Of a stretch of DNA of 64,000 bases, positions 22,995 to 32,609 are shown piece after piece. A program made the translations under genes and the position numbers. The first letter of the stretch is position 1. The number at the start of each line of letters is the position of its first letter. The stretch comes from Polia nebulosa (taxonomy: Eukaryota > Arthropoda > Insecta > Lepidoptera > Noctuidae): NCBI GenBank assembly GCA_951329385.1, contig OX589590.1:14283750-14347749 (forward strand), given 5' to 3'. The notes under the pieces were generated by a model, which did not search any database, was not told the origin of the DNA, and saw only the letters and a program-made list of their open reading frames with translations.

Positions 22995-24422
22995 CAAATA
23001 AAAAAATAAAATAAAAAATAAGCCTTTATTGCTGTTCTACAAATTTACAGTACACAAATTTTCCTTATTAATAGTAATAATGATATTTATTTATGAACAG
23101 ATCGACTACACGATCGGTTTCACTTCACAGCTTGTCTTTCGACAAAGGCCTCCTCTAAAGCTTTCCATTTCTGCCTGTCTCTCGCTGTTCTCGTCCACTC
23201 TGGACCCGCTACCTTTTTGAGGTCATCTTTCCATCTTTTTGTTTGACGCCCTTTACTTCTTTTCCCATCCCTGGGATACCACTCTGTTATGGTTTTTGTC
23301 ATGCATTTTCCATTCGTATCTCTAAGCATATGTCCTGTCCATCGCCATTTTAAACTTTTACATGTTTTCTTTGCATCCTTGTTGTATTTTTAATTTTTGC
23401 TAATCTTATTCTATCTTTCCTCTTGACACCCATTACGCTTCTCTCCATTCCGTTTTGACATACCTACCTTTATTTTATTTATCAAGTTATCTGTCAATGC
23501 CCATGTTTGACAACCATAAGTTAAGCATGGTAAAATGCACATATTATACAGTTTTCTTTTCTCTTTGATAGGCATGTCCTTGTTTTTCATGACTTCGCTG
23601 AGTGACCAATATCTCTTCCATGTATTTGCTACCCGTCTTTCAATCTCTTTATGCATGGTGTCTTGAGCGGCTATGAGTTGTCCTAGGTATACGTATTCTT
23701 CGACATATTCTATCATCTCTGAATTGACTATATGATGGTATGCGTCTGTGAAGAGTTACTCATAATCTTTGTCTTTGCCGTGTTCATTGTAAGTCCAGCT
23801 TTCGCACTTTGATCTGACAGTTGTCGTAACATTTGCTCTAATTTTTTTGGACATTCTGCAAATAAGATCAGGTCATCTGCAAATCGTAAGTGGTTTAGTT
23901 TTTCACCATTTATGTTCAGGCCTTCGTGATCCCATTGCAGATTCCTGAATATCATCTCTAGAGCCGCTGAAAACAACTTAGGAGAAATGGGGTCTCCTTG
24001 CCGGACGCCTCTCTCTATAGGAAATTCTTCACCCGTAGTTTCAAGCCTGATTTGGGCTGTGCTTTTGGAGTATATGTTCCGGAGTATACGTATGTACTTT
24101 CCATGTATTCCCTGTATACGTAGTGTTTCCCAGATATACTTCGACTCCTTGGAACATTCCAAGGAGTCGAAGGCCTTATTATTCAACAAATCCCAAATAG
24201 TATTTCTTATTGTACTCTTTATATTTTTGTAGAACCTGCCTTAGAACATGTATATGGTCTAATGTTGAATATTTACTGCGGAAACCCGCCTGCTCTCTTG
24301 GTTGGTTTTCATCGAGGGTAGAAGTGATTCGTGACAGAATTATTTTTGAAAAGACTTTATAGACATTGGACATCAGGCTTATAGGTCTGTAATTACCTAT
24401 ATCTCCTTTATCTCCTTTTTTA
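22995..24422 (-). mobile_element. Second RTE-like non-LTR retrotransposon remnant
   Basis: Minus strand, frames in order: LLHKKGDKGDIGNYRPISLM near 24420, IERGVRQGDPISPKLFSAAL near 24010, LRFADDLILFAE (catalytic FADD) near 23890, VEEYVYLGQLIAAQDT near 23700, and C-terminus KGRQTKRWKDDLKKVAG near 23240. A/T-rich 3' tail near 23000. 5' end cut by the LTR at 24423. Several frameshifts; inactive. Confidence 0.85.
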
Positions 24423-24764
24423 TGTAACAATATTATTAACCAAATATCCTTTATTAACTCAACAACTTTTTTTTACATAAACACTAATTAGCTAATAATC
24501 ACTATTCTCTGCGTAATCGCTTGTATTCGCTTCCGTTCGCATCCGTAGTCGAAAACAGACTGACTTACTCGCCGCCAGTCCGGCCTATTTATACAGACAT
24601 AGAAGTTTCCAGAACTTTATTGAACTATCCTATAGTGGAATATTCTAGAAACATCTATGAACTTCTACACAGTACCACAATAGAATGTTCTCGAACGTTG
24701 TGGAAGCTTCTGGAAACTTCGACCACATTCTCGAACGTTCCAGTGTAATACGGTCGACGTAACA
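24423..24764 (-). mobile_element. Ty3/gypsy-type LTR (3' LTR)
   Basis: 342 bp bounded by TGTAACA...GTAACA, i.e. TG...CA termini with short inverted repeats. On the minus strand it is directly preceded by the purine-rich AAGGAGGGGGCAG (24765-24777), a polypurine tract, which fixes it as a 3' LTR. It contains repeated GAACGTTC/AAGTTTC words and TATAAATAG near 24584. Confidence 0.8.
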
Positions 24765-25013
24765 CTGCCCCCTCCTTAGACATGCTTGTCCCGAGCATCA
24801 TTAGTCAGGTAGTATCAGTCGGTCTACATGGACAATCTTAGGCGCACTTCGTGGACCCTTCTGTATTCGGTAGGTAACATCGTTGATCCTGGTCACGATT
24901 CGGTATGGTCCATCCCATTTGGCTTGCAATTTAGGAGACTTCCCTTTGCTGCGCACTGGGTTATGCAACCACACCAGTGAACCCTCCTCAAAACCTCTAT
25001 TGTTTGCCTTCCG
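24765..25013 (-). pseudogene. Ty3/gypsy integrase C-terminal fragment
   Basis: Minus-strand ORF fragment ending at the TAA at 24801-24803. It has the GPY/F module WDGPYRIVTRINDVTYRI and ends HVDRLILPD. Only ~70 residues remain; the rest is lost exactly where the inverted duplication begins. Confidence 0.8.
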
Positions 25014-25949
25014 GCTGATGATAGAGCATAACTAATTAGAATCAAGAATTACGACGACTATTGGCTAGCTATTGCAAACCTCAGTTGACTATTAGCGTTC
25101 CTACATTACGAGTTAATTTGATGTGTTGGATAGATGTGAATGACCTAGTTTTAAGGTAAACTATCCGTGATTCTTATGAAGTTACTTTAAGTAGACAGGT
25201 GTAATAATACATTCCGATAAACGAAACATTTTTTTTTTTTAGGTATTTTAATTTATTATTTTGTAAGGCAAAAACTAAACATACTCGTATACCTTAACTG
25301 ATTTGGGACAAGGGCAGGAAGAATATTTTGATTGGACCGTCCAAAAATAACACAAAATTACTGTTTTAATTGTCTTATTGTTTTATTAGTCCTTTTTGTT
25401 TAAGACTTTATTTATTTTATTAGGATCTCCAACAAAGAATACACCTTATATGCTATATTGTAAAGGACTAAAGGTTGATCCAAATAAACGTGCAATAACG
25501 GTCATTGACCCACCTACATTTAATGACATTTTTAATTTGAAAAACGGAATTAATGACTCAAAGCTGTCCCGAATCAACATCTCTCGTGATCCTTAACATT
25601 GTCTAATAATGAGAAACGATTTATATTTAATTGTTCAGTTACCTACGAAGAGTTATTAGGGAAAGGTCAATGTACTTTATTGCAAATTTATCTGAAACAT
25701 AGTATAGAACTAAAATCTACGTGCTCCCTCAGTTATAGGAGACCACATCATTCAATAGAACAAACAAACAGTATGAGATACCTAACTAACTTTAGACAAT
25801 TCTAATAACTAGTTTTTTTTCATTATCTAGGCAGGTTGTTGTGCTTTACTGGCGAGGATGACTCAATCAACCTTATCAGCCTAGCCTTTTTCCAATCAGC
25901 CCCTCTGATTCTGAACCTTTCGATAACGGACCGGACCGATTACTTACAA

Positions 25950-26119
25950 ATTATGCTTCGCAGCTTCATTCTTTGCGATTTACGTTTAACATGGTGTAGT
26001 AGCGTAATCTACCGTAGGTCTTGCACGATATTTCAAAGTCTATTTTTTTTTTTTTTTTTTCCTTTTACCCTACCACTGCGCACTGCTGTCGTATCGGACC
26101 GTTCGGACTTAATCCTCAT
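25950..26119 (+). repeat. DIRS left inverted terminal repeat
   Basis: Starts ATTATGCTTCGCAGCTTCAT. From ATTTACGTTTAACATGGTGT on it is the reverse complement of the right repeat, including a T-run at 26042-26060 opposite an A-run at 31722-31737. It ends near CGGACTTAATCCTCAT. Confidence 0.93.
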
Positions 26120-26223
26120 TCTGTGTTATCGTGCTGTAGCCTTCGCACGTGTTTGGTTGCCACTGCGTTATATTTTTGATACTTTTGATAGGTAGTGAAA
26201 ATAATTTAAGAAGTTTTAATAAT

Positions 26224-27812
26224 ATGGGAAATAAAAGGAAACATCGAGAAGAGGAGGAATCTAGGATCACAAAGAAGATTAAAAAACTGGAACAGAGACT
26301 AAAGCGCCGAAGGCGCGTTATTTCATCTGATGATAGCAGTAAGTACAGACAATGTTATAATAATCGTCGTTGGTGTGTTACTATTACTACTGAGTTTAAA
26401 TTGGCTTTGGCAAATAACCGAATTAATACATATTTGCATAAATAATTACCGTCGTTGGCGGTTAAAAATTTCTTAGTATAATTACCGTCGTTGGCGGTTA
26501 ATGCTTGAATTAATTACCGTCGTTGGCGGTTAAATTTTTTCAAAGTATGATTATCGACGTTGGCGGTCAATTATCATCGTTGGTGGTTAAATTTTTTTTC
26601 AAAATTACCGTCGTTGGCGGTTAAATTTTTCAATGTATAATTACCGCCGTTGGCGGTTAAATTTTGAAAATATAATTTCCGTCGTTGGCGGTTAATGCTT
26701 GAATCAATTACCGTCGTTGACGGTTATAAATGTGTCAAGTTCTAAAATAACAGATTTCTTAATATTGTCACGCAGATTCGGAAGTCGAAGAACAAGTTTT
26801 GCCCGTGATGTCACCAAGATCGTCACCAACCAATCTTGGAGCTTCGCCACTCAACCACAGGATAGAATCCTTAGATATGCCTGGTCTGATTTCTCCTATT
26901 CCACAAACATCACTGTATGAACCTACTAGTTTGGAACATATCAATGTGGAAGCTGTCATTCCGGAGCCGGGACCCTCCTCTGCTTGCGATCTAGGTTCCG
27001 CAAACGTTCAAGAGGAAGACACCCAGCTAGAAGAAGATATACTTCAGATCTTAGGAGAACCACCACAGCCAGAAATTGCACTGGGTAAAAATATTCATAA
27101 AGATATTGCATCCCGTTGGCAAGATATTTTGATTAAGGGCTTACCTAGAGAAGTAAAAGAACCGCTTCTTAAAAAATATCTCATACCGGCTAACTGTAAG
27201 CTTCTTGTAGCCCCGTTATTAAATCCTGAAGCTAAAGCAGCTACCCCAGATATTCTAGCCAGGAGAGACGCCACTTTGTTACAAAAGCAAAATCAAATTG
27301 GTATCGCACTAGCCGCATTATCTCAGCTCACTGAAATGATTTTACGAAATGAGACCTCTAAGCAAACACTCCTGCAGCCTCTTAGTGATGCTTGCCGCAT
27401 TCTATGTGACAGCCACTGTATTGAAGGTAGAACCAGACGTAGTATAATTATGAGTTCTATCAATACCAGTTTACGTGATGCTCTTGCTAACACGAATCGT
27501 GACAAGTACTTATTTGGAGAAGATTTAGCTGAACAACTAAAAGCCGCTAAGTTTGTCCAAAAAACAGGAGAATCTCTGCAAAAGACCAATCCTGTAGCGT
27601 CTACTAGCAGAAGTAGTTCGAACTTCAGGGGCACGCCAAAAAACCGGAATTTAAACTTCAGGGGCCCAATACAAAGGAAACCACCGAACAGAACGAGCGA
27701 GTCATCAAGAGGACGACAGCCGGCACGTCAGACGCGCGGCTTCAACTATGCGCGTCAGCCGCCACCTCCGCCGAAGAAGTCTTCACCGACCAGGAGGAAT
27801 TATCGCAGATAA
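26224..27812 (+). CDS. DIRS ORF1 (gag-like), with a predicted intron 26339-26775
   Basis: Exon 1 (26224-26338) starts MGNKRKHREEEESRITKKIK, a basic coiled-coil/nuclear-signal type start. A GTAAGT donor lies at 26339 and an acceptor CACGCAG ends at 26775. Exon 2 (26776-27812) continues in frame as SEVEEQVLPVMSPRSSPTNL. Joined length is 1,152 nt, 383 residues plus stop. The middle is acidic then helical. The C-terminus is basic and Arg/Pro-rich (PPPPPKKSSPTRRNYRR), as expected for nucleic-acid binding. No zinc knuckle is visible. The end overlaps the upstream open part of ORF2 in another frame. Function is inferred from position. Confidence 0.78.
26440..26740 (+). repeat. Tandem ACCGTCGTTGGCGGT array in the DIRS intron
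   Basis: About nine copies of a unit built on ATTACCGTCGTTGGCGGTTA, spaced 20-45 bp by T-rich spacers, with variants (ATTATCGACGTTGGCGG, ATTACCGCCGTTGGCGGTTA). Each core is a small hairpin (ACCG...CGGT). All copies lie within the predicted intron of ORF1. Confidence 0.9.
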
Positions 27813-27823
27813 ATACTCAGGTA

Positions 27824-29695
27824 ATGCAATACGCTGGCCGTTTGCAATATTTCTATTTACAGTGGTCTCGAATTACAGATGACCCAACCTTACGGTCATG
27901 GATAAAGGGATATAAAATCCCATTTACATCCACTCCAATCCGATTTGACAGTCCATGTTCTATGCCTAAATCAGAACAGGAGCATTACGATTATGTTAAA
28001 ACAATTAAAAAACTAATTGATGTCAATGCAATTTCACAATGTTCTCATGAGGAGGGCGAATTCATATCAAGTGTCTTTCTTGTACCTAAGCCAAATGGTG
28101 AAAAACGCTTTATCCTCAATTTAAAATTTTTAAATAAATTCATAAAAACTAATCATTTTAAAATGGAGGATTACAGGACAGCCATTAAATTAATAACTAA
28201 AAAATGTTACATGGCTTCGGTTGATCTAAAGGATGCATATTTCCTTATTAATGTCGCTAAATGTCACAGAAAATACTTGCGTTTTAATTATAATGGAACT
28301 TTGTTTGAATTTAATTGCTTACCTTTTGGCTTATGCACCGCTCCGTATGTTTTCACAAAAATTCTGAAGCCTGTAATGGAGTATTTGCGGTCTAGAAATA
28401 TGATTTCAGTTATTTATTTAGACGATCTATTATGTATAGGAAAAGATTTCAAAGACTGTTCAATTAATGTGAAACATACTTGTGCATTTTTAGAAAAATT
28501 AGGTTTTATTATAAACAAAGATAAAGGTTGTTTAATACCAAGTACTAAATGCAAGTACTTAGGTTTTGTTTTTGACTCCCAAAAAATTATTATGGAGTTA
28601 CCCTCAGATAAGAAAGAAAAAATAAAAAGTAATGTTCATCTTTATTTAGACATTCGTAAATGTAAATTACGCGATTTTGCTAAAACAATTGGACTTTTGG
28701 TATCCGCCTGTCCTGCAATACAATATTCTTGGATGCGTACAAAATTATTTGAGCAATGCAAGTTTAATGCTTTGTTAAAAAATGATAGTTACAATCAAAC
28801 AATTTTATTGCCCAACTTTATTAAGGAAGATATTATGTGGTGGTTAAATAATGTGGCTTTTGGTTATTCTAATATTAAAGCAAATAAATATATAAAAGAA
28901 ATTTTCACCGATGCCTCATCCACCGGGTGGGGTGCATATTGTGATGGTGAAAAATCGTACGGTTTTTGGAAAGAAAATGAAATGAAATTACACATTAACC
29001 AGTTAGAATTGAAGGCCGCCTTTTTCGGGCTAAAAGTATTTGCCAGTGATTGTTTTGATTGTGAGTTGTTATTAAGAATCGATAATGTTACAGCCATTTC
29101 ATGTATTAACAGGATGGGCAGTGTACAATACCCACATCTCAACGATGAGACTCGTAATATTTGGAAATGGTGTGAGGCGCGACGTATTTTGATTTTCGCG
29201 TCATACATTAACACTAAAGATAATCAAGAAGCTGATATCTTGTCTCGGCAAAAGTTTCAGGATACTGAATGGGAATTAGGAAATTACGCATACGACGAAA
29301 TAAAACACAAGTTAGGTTCACCAAATATAGATTTATTTGCTAGCCGTTGTAACTCTAAATGTAATACATATGTTACCTGGAAGAATGATCCTGATGCGTG
29401 GGCCATTGATGCGTTCACCATTTCATGGAAACATTTAAACTTTTACGCCTTTCCACCATTTTCAATGATACTAAAAACGATCCAAAAAATTATATCCGAT
29501 AAAGCCGAGGGTATAGTTGTTATCCCATACTGGCCAACTCAAGCTTGGTTTCCGTTATTTAATAAAATATCTAAATCTAAAATTATTTACTTTCCACCTG
29601 ATTTTAATTTGCTAAAATCTCCTTACAGATCAGCCCACAGTCTGCATCGAACATTAACATTGGCTGCCGCGAAATTATCCGGCAGACTTTATTAA
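27824..29695 (+). CDS. DIRS ORF2: reverse transcriptase, RNase H, C-terminal domain
   Basis: 623 residues from the first ATG; the frame stays open upstream to at least 27743, overlapping ORF1, so the true start may be earlier. RT: FLVPKPNGEKRFILNLKFLN near residues 85-104, ASVDLKDAYF near 130, LPFGLCTAPYVFTKILKP near 166, catalytic YLDDLL with Asp about 200-201. RNase H: FTDASSTGWGAY (Asp about 363), INQLELKAAFFGL (Glu about 393) and NQEADILSRQ. After this comes a segment with DLFASRCNSKC, DAFTISWKHLNFYAFPPFSM and VVIPYWPTQAWFPL. It resembles the extra C-terminal domain described in DIRS elements as methyltransferase-like. No stop or frameshift; it looks capable of translation. Confidence 0.93.
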   Translation: MQYAGRLQYFYLQWSRITDDPTLRSWIKGYKIPFTSTPIRFDSPCSMPKSEQEHYDYVKTIKKLIDVNAISQCSHEEGEFISSVFLVPKPNGEKRFILNLKFLNKFIKTNHFKMEDYRTAIKLITKKCYMASVDLKDAYFLINVAKCHRKYLRFNYNGTLFEFNCLPFGLCTAPYVFTKILKPVMEYLRSRNMISVIYLDDLLCIGKDFKDCSINVKHTCAFLEKLGFIINKDKGCLIPSTKCKYLGFVFDSQKIIMELPSDKKEKIKSNVHLYLDIRKCKLRDFAKTIGLLVSACPAIQYSWMRTKLFEQCKFNALLKNDSYNQTILLPNFIKEDIMWWLNNVAFGYSNIKANKYIKEIFTDASSTGWGAYCDGEKSYGFWKENEMKLHINQLELKAAFFGLKVFASDCFDCELLLRIDNVTAISCINRMGSVQYPHLNDETRNIWKWCEARRILIFASYINTKDNQEADILSRQKFQDTEWELGNYAYDEIKHKLGSPNIDLFASRCNSKCNTYVTWKNDPDAWAIDAFTISWKHLNFYAFPPFSMILKTIQKIISDKAEGIVVIPYWPTQAWFPLFNKISKSKIIYFPPDFNLLKSPYRSAHSLHRTLTLAAAKLSGRLY

Positions 29696-29727
29696 ACAAA
29701 TTTCTGTCACCAAGATCAGTGGAAATA

Positions 29728-30651
29728 ATGTTAGCATCCTTGTCAAGTAACACTTACAAACAGTACGACGGCTGCATAAAAGCCTGGATTATTTACTGTC
29801 AAAAACATAATTATGATCACACTTGTGCTTCAATACCGATAGTTATTCATTTTTTAACAGAGGTATTTGACAAAGGTGCTAAATATGGGACAATCAACTC
29901 GTACAAATCCGCTCTATCTTTATTATTAGGTCATAATTTAGATGATGAAAGACTTAAACGTTTCATGAAGGGCGTTTTCAAATTAAGGCCAACAAACCCA
30001 AAGTACAATATTACTTGGGATCCTGATATTGTCTTAAACTTCTTAGCCCAAAAATGGCCTAATGAAAACCTTGATTTGAAAACTCTCTCCAAGAAAACTA
30101 TAACATTAATTGCTCTTGTGACCGCGCATCGTGTACAAACCTTATCTCTAATTAAAATTAACAATATAATTACAAATTCCAATGAAATCATTATTAAAAT
30201 TCCCGATATAATAAAGACAACTAAATTAAATTCATTTCAACCAATCCTAAGACTTCCATTTTATAATACACGTCCAGAAATCTGCCCAGCTAAATGTTTG
30301 CAAACATATTTAAATAAAACTAAGGTATTACGTAAGAATAATAATAATAGTTTATTTCTAAGTTTCAAAAAACCACATTCTAACATTACTTCTCAAACTA
30401 TTAGTCATTGGTTAAAGGATACGCTACTAGAAAGTGGCGTAGACACTTCAATATTTACAGCACATAGTACACGACATGCAGCCACATCAAAGGCAAATAA
30501 ATTAGGAGTAAGCATAGATGTGATTAAAAAGACTGCTGGATGGACTGATTCATCTTCAGCTTTTGCTCGTTTCTACAATAAAGAAATAATTGTAAATCAT
30601 AATGAGTTCGCTAAATCATTGCTTGATTCTTCTCAACTAAGATGTAATTAA
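29728..30651 (+). CDS. DIRS ORF3: tyrosine recombinase
   Basis: 307 residues from the ATG at 29728; the frame is open from GTG at 29719. The phage-integrase-type catalytic set is present: Arg135 in TAHRVQTLSL, His246 and Arg249 in HSTRHAATSK, Tyr283 in FARFYNKE. The N-terminal half (SSNTYKQYDGCIKAWIIYC, TINSYKSALSLLLG) fits a core-binding helical domain. It would join the linear or circular cDNA to the target without making a target duplication, as observed at this insertion. Intact. Confidence 0.95.
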   Translation: MLASLSSNTYKQYDGCIKAWIIYCQKHNYDHTCASIPIVIHFLTEVFDKGAKYGTINSYKSALSLLLGHNLDDERLKRFMKGVFKLRPTNPKYNITWDPDIVLNFLAQKWPNENLDLKTLSKKTITLIALVTAHRVQTLSLIKINNIITNSNEIIIKIPDIIKTTKLNSFQPILRLPFYNTRPEICPAKCLQTYLNKTKVLRKNNNNSLFLSFKKPHSNITSQTISHWLKDTLLESGVDTSIFTAHSTRHAATSKANKLGVSIDVIKKTAGWTDSSSAFARFYNKEIIVNHNEFAKSLLDSSQLRCN

Positions 30652-30852
30652 TTGATTTACCTACTTATAAGCTAGATAGTATACAGGTGCATAATAATTA
30701 TTATATAAATGTACACTCTGGTTAATAAATAAAACAAGAATTGATTTTGAATTGTTGTATGTTACTACCTCTTTATTTTACTGTCATATGAATCACCTAG
30801 GTATTTATATATCCGAAGTAAAAGCAATGTTCAAACCTACAAGGATTAAACA

Positions 30853-31385
30853 TGCGACAGCGACCTCTCGCGCCGTGCCCTGGTTCAGGCCATGGTACGG
30901 AGCGAGAGGGAATGGGAGGCCGTCTCCTCCTTCTGCGAAGCAGTAATGCTCGCGAAGAGGGAGGCGGCACACGTTAGGGAGGCTCAGCAACGGCCGAGTC
31001 GCCCTAGCGCCCCCAGCCGCGACCGCCGCAGGAGACGCCAGGGGCCGCGAGACGATCTCCGGCCACCGTAGACCCGGGCCTGCGGACGGCGAGTAGTGGG
31101 TAACTCGCCGTCCGATCAGCACCAGGCCCGAGAGTCGACGGCGCGTAGTGTTCCACGCGCGCCTCAAAGAGTTGTCAGCCAAGGGAAGGGGCCTGCCACG
31201 GCCGGTGCCTGCCCGGGGGTGGAGGATAAATTCGAAAGAGTTACCTCGCCCCCGGGCACTCGAGGCAGGGAGGAACAGGGGTGGGTTTTAGTCAGTAAGA
31301 GTCTGACACACCCTTCCGCTCCACCCTAGAGCGGAAGAAGTCATAGGATGATTTCCCACCCCCCAAAAAAAAAAAAAAAAAAAAA
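30853..31385 (+). mobile_element. R1-clade retrotransposon 3' end (copy 4) inside DIRS
   Basis: 533-bp insertion flanked by the 14-bp duplication ACAAGGATTAAACA (30839-30852, 31386-31399). The first 72 codons (30853-31068, stop TAG 31069-31071) are the C-terminal end of a retrotransposon ORF2 (RRALVQAMVRSEREWEAVSS, FCEAVMLAKREAAHVREAQQ), as in R1-clade elements. The common 3' UTR and a 22-A tail follow. It is the longest and most informative of the six copies. Confidence 0.88.
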
Positions 31386-31440
31386 ACAAGGATTAAACAT
31401 TGTTTTCTGTATTTATTTTAAAACCGTTGCTATAAACATC

Positions 31441-31562
31441 CTACACCATGTTAAACGTAAATCGCAAAGAATGAAGCTGCGAAGCATAATTGAAGATCAA
31501 ACGAACTTACCAAGTGAAGTTCGATCCCAATTATGCGAGCAGCTTCATTCGACGCGATTTAC
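31441..31562 (-). repeat. DIRS internal complementary region
   Basis: 31441-31490 is the reverse complement of the left end of the element (25950-25999). 31491-31562 is the reverse complement of the right end (31794-31865). The join reads GAAGCATAAT|TGAAGATCAA, i.e. the circular junction of the two ends. This is the template that, in the DIRS-1 model, lets the full ends be rebuilt during replication. Confidence 0.95.
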
Positions 31563-31661
31563 TCCCGCCCTACTTTTATGTTAATTACCAATTCAATAAT
31601 GAACCCCATCCCGATATTGTTTTAACGATTCTAAAATAAATATTGTAAACCTTTAAACAAA

Positions 31662-31865
31662 ATGAGGATTAAGTCCGAACGGTCCGATACGACAGCAGTG
31701 CGCAGTGGTAGGGTAAAAGGAAAAAAAAAAAAAAAATAGACTGAAATATCGTGCAAGACCTACGGTAGATTACGCTACTACACCATGTTAAACGTAAATC
31801 GCGTCGAATGAAGCTGCTCGCATAATTGGGATCGAACTTCACTTGGTAAGTTCGTTTGATCTTCA
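31662..31865 (-). repeat. DIRS right inverted terminal repeat
   Basis: Starts ATGAGGATTAAGTCCGAACG, pairs with the left repeat, and carries an extra ~39 bp at its outer end (GGGATCGAACTTCACTTGGT to GATCTTCA) that the left repeat lacks, as in other DIRS elements where the two ends are unequal. Confidence 0.93.
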
Positions 31866-32327
31866 AGTATTGATTGGACCTAGGTATTTGCTGTTTGGAA
31901 GCACGGAAAGGTTTTTTTACGTTTCGATAGTACGAATGGTAGCAGATAATATTATGCGCCAACCCCAAATAAATTAGAAGAAGAGGATGACTGTCTAACC
32001 GGAAATAAAGGCTCCGCTACACAGTCCTACAGCAATAAATTATAGAAAAGTTCTGAGTCTGTCAGTTTTAAATGTTTAGAAATTAAGTAGGTAAGTAAAT
32101 CGTGACAGCAGGTCGGTATGATGGGTTGGTGTCCCTTTTACTCTGACCAAATGAGGTCAATAAACCCAAATAACCCACGGTTTCTAAAACGCTCATGTAG
32201 TCGCGGATTTAGAAATTGTTTAAACTGTTCTCAATTAATAAAAGCAATAGTTCACCAGTACTTTATAAATAGTTAAAGTCAGATAGTTCAACAGATCAAA
32301 TTGAATAGATATTCAAAAAACTGAGGT

Positions 32328-32609
32328 TCAGACCCGTAAGTTAATCATTAGAATAAAAATTGAATGCATACTTACAAATGTCAAAATCTTTACAATTGTA
32401 CTATAATAATCGGCACTGAACACTTTCGTCTCTCCCTGCGATGAGGTGTGGACAGCGACACCTAGATCCACAAACTTTAACACTATCAGAAGGCAAGTTA
32501 TGAACAGTTTGCTGAGGTTTAATGCATTCCATGGTATGTTTCTTTCTTTGCTGTTTAGTATATAGTAGGTGTCAAGGAACGCCGCGACCCATAAGTACAA
32601 TGGTCTCAA
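32328..32609 (-). pseudogene. Orphan copy of gene 2 TMD0 exon
   Basis: Minus strand LYLWVAAFLDTYYILNSKER through SADYYSTIVKILTF, one visible residue change (S-T-I for S-P-I) against 42351-42596, with an intact GTAAGT donor. It lacks the first ~20 codons of the true exon and points away from gene 2, so it cannot be spliced into it. No other exon lies beside it. Confidence 0.85.

Larger units (their letters stand above)
25950..31865 (+). mobile_element. DIRS-type tyrosine-recombinase retrotransposon
   Basis: 5,916 bp, no target duplication. It encodes a gag-like ORF1, RT/RNase H ORF2 and tyrosine recombinase ORF3. It has inverted terminal repeats (25978-26119 against 31662-31803, plus end segments) and an internal complementary region (31441-31562). 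Its ends are fixed exactly by the empty site in the right arm of the inverted duplication. An R1 tail interrupts the 3' part. DIRS elements replicate through a circular DNA inserted by the recombinase rather than by an integrase. Confidence 0.95.
25014..32608 (-). repeat. Inverted duplication, left arm (split by the DIRS element)
   Basis: The pieces 25014-25949 and 31866-32608 together are the near-identical reverse complement of 42345-44027 (part of gene 2 exon 2 and its downstream intron). The arms are ~1.68 kb each. The left end abuts the gypsy fragment. The right end stops next to a CTTTTCTTTTCCAG-like acceptor, but with a different 16-nt start of the exon. Confidence 0.88.

Noticed and set aside
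26440..26740. CRISPR-like array
   Set aside because: Repeats are spaced irregularly by low-complexity T-rich DNA inside a retrotransposon of a eukaryote; spacers are not unique sequences.
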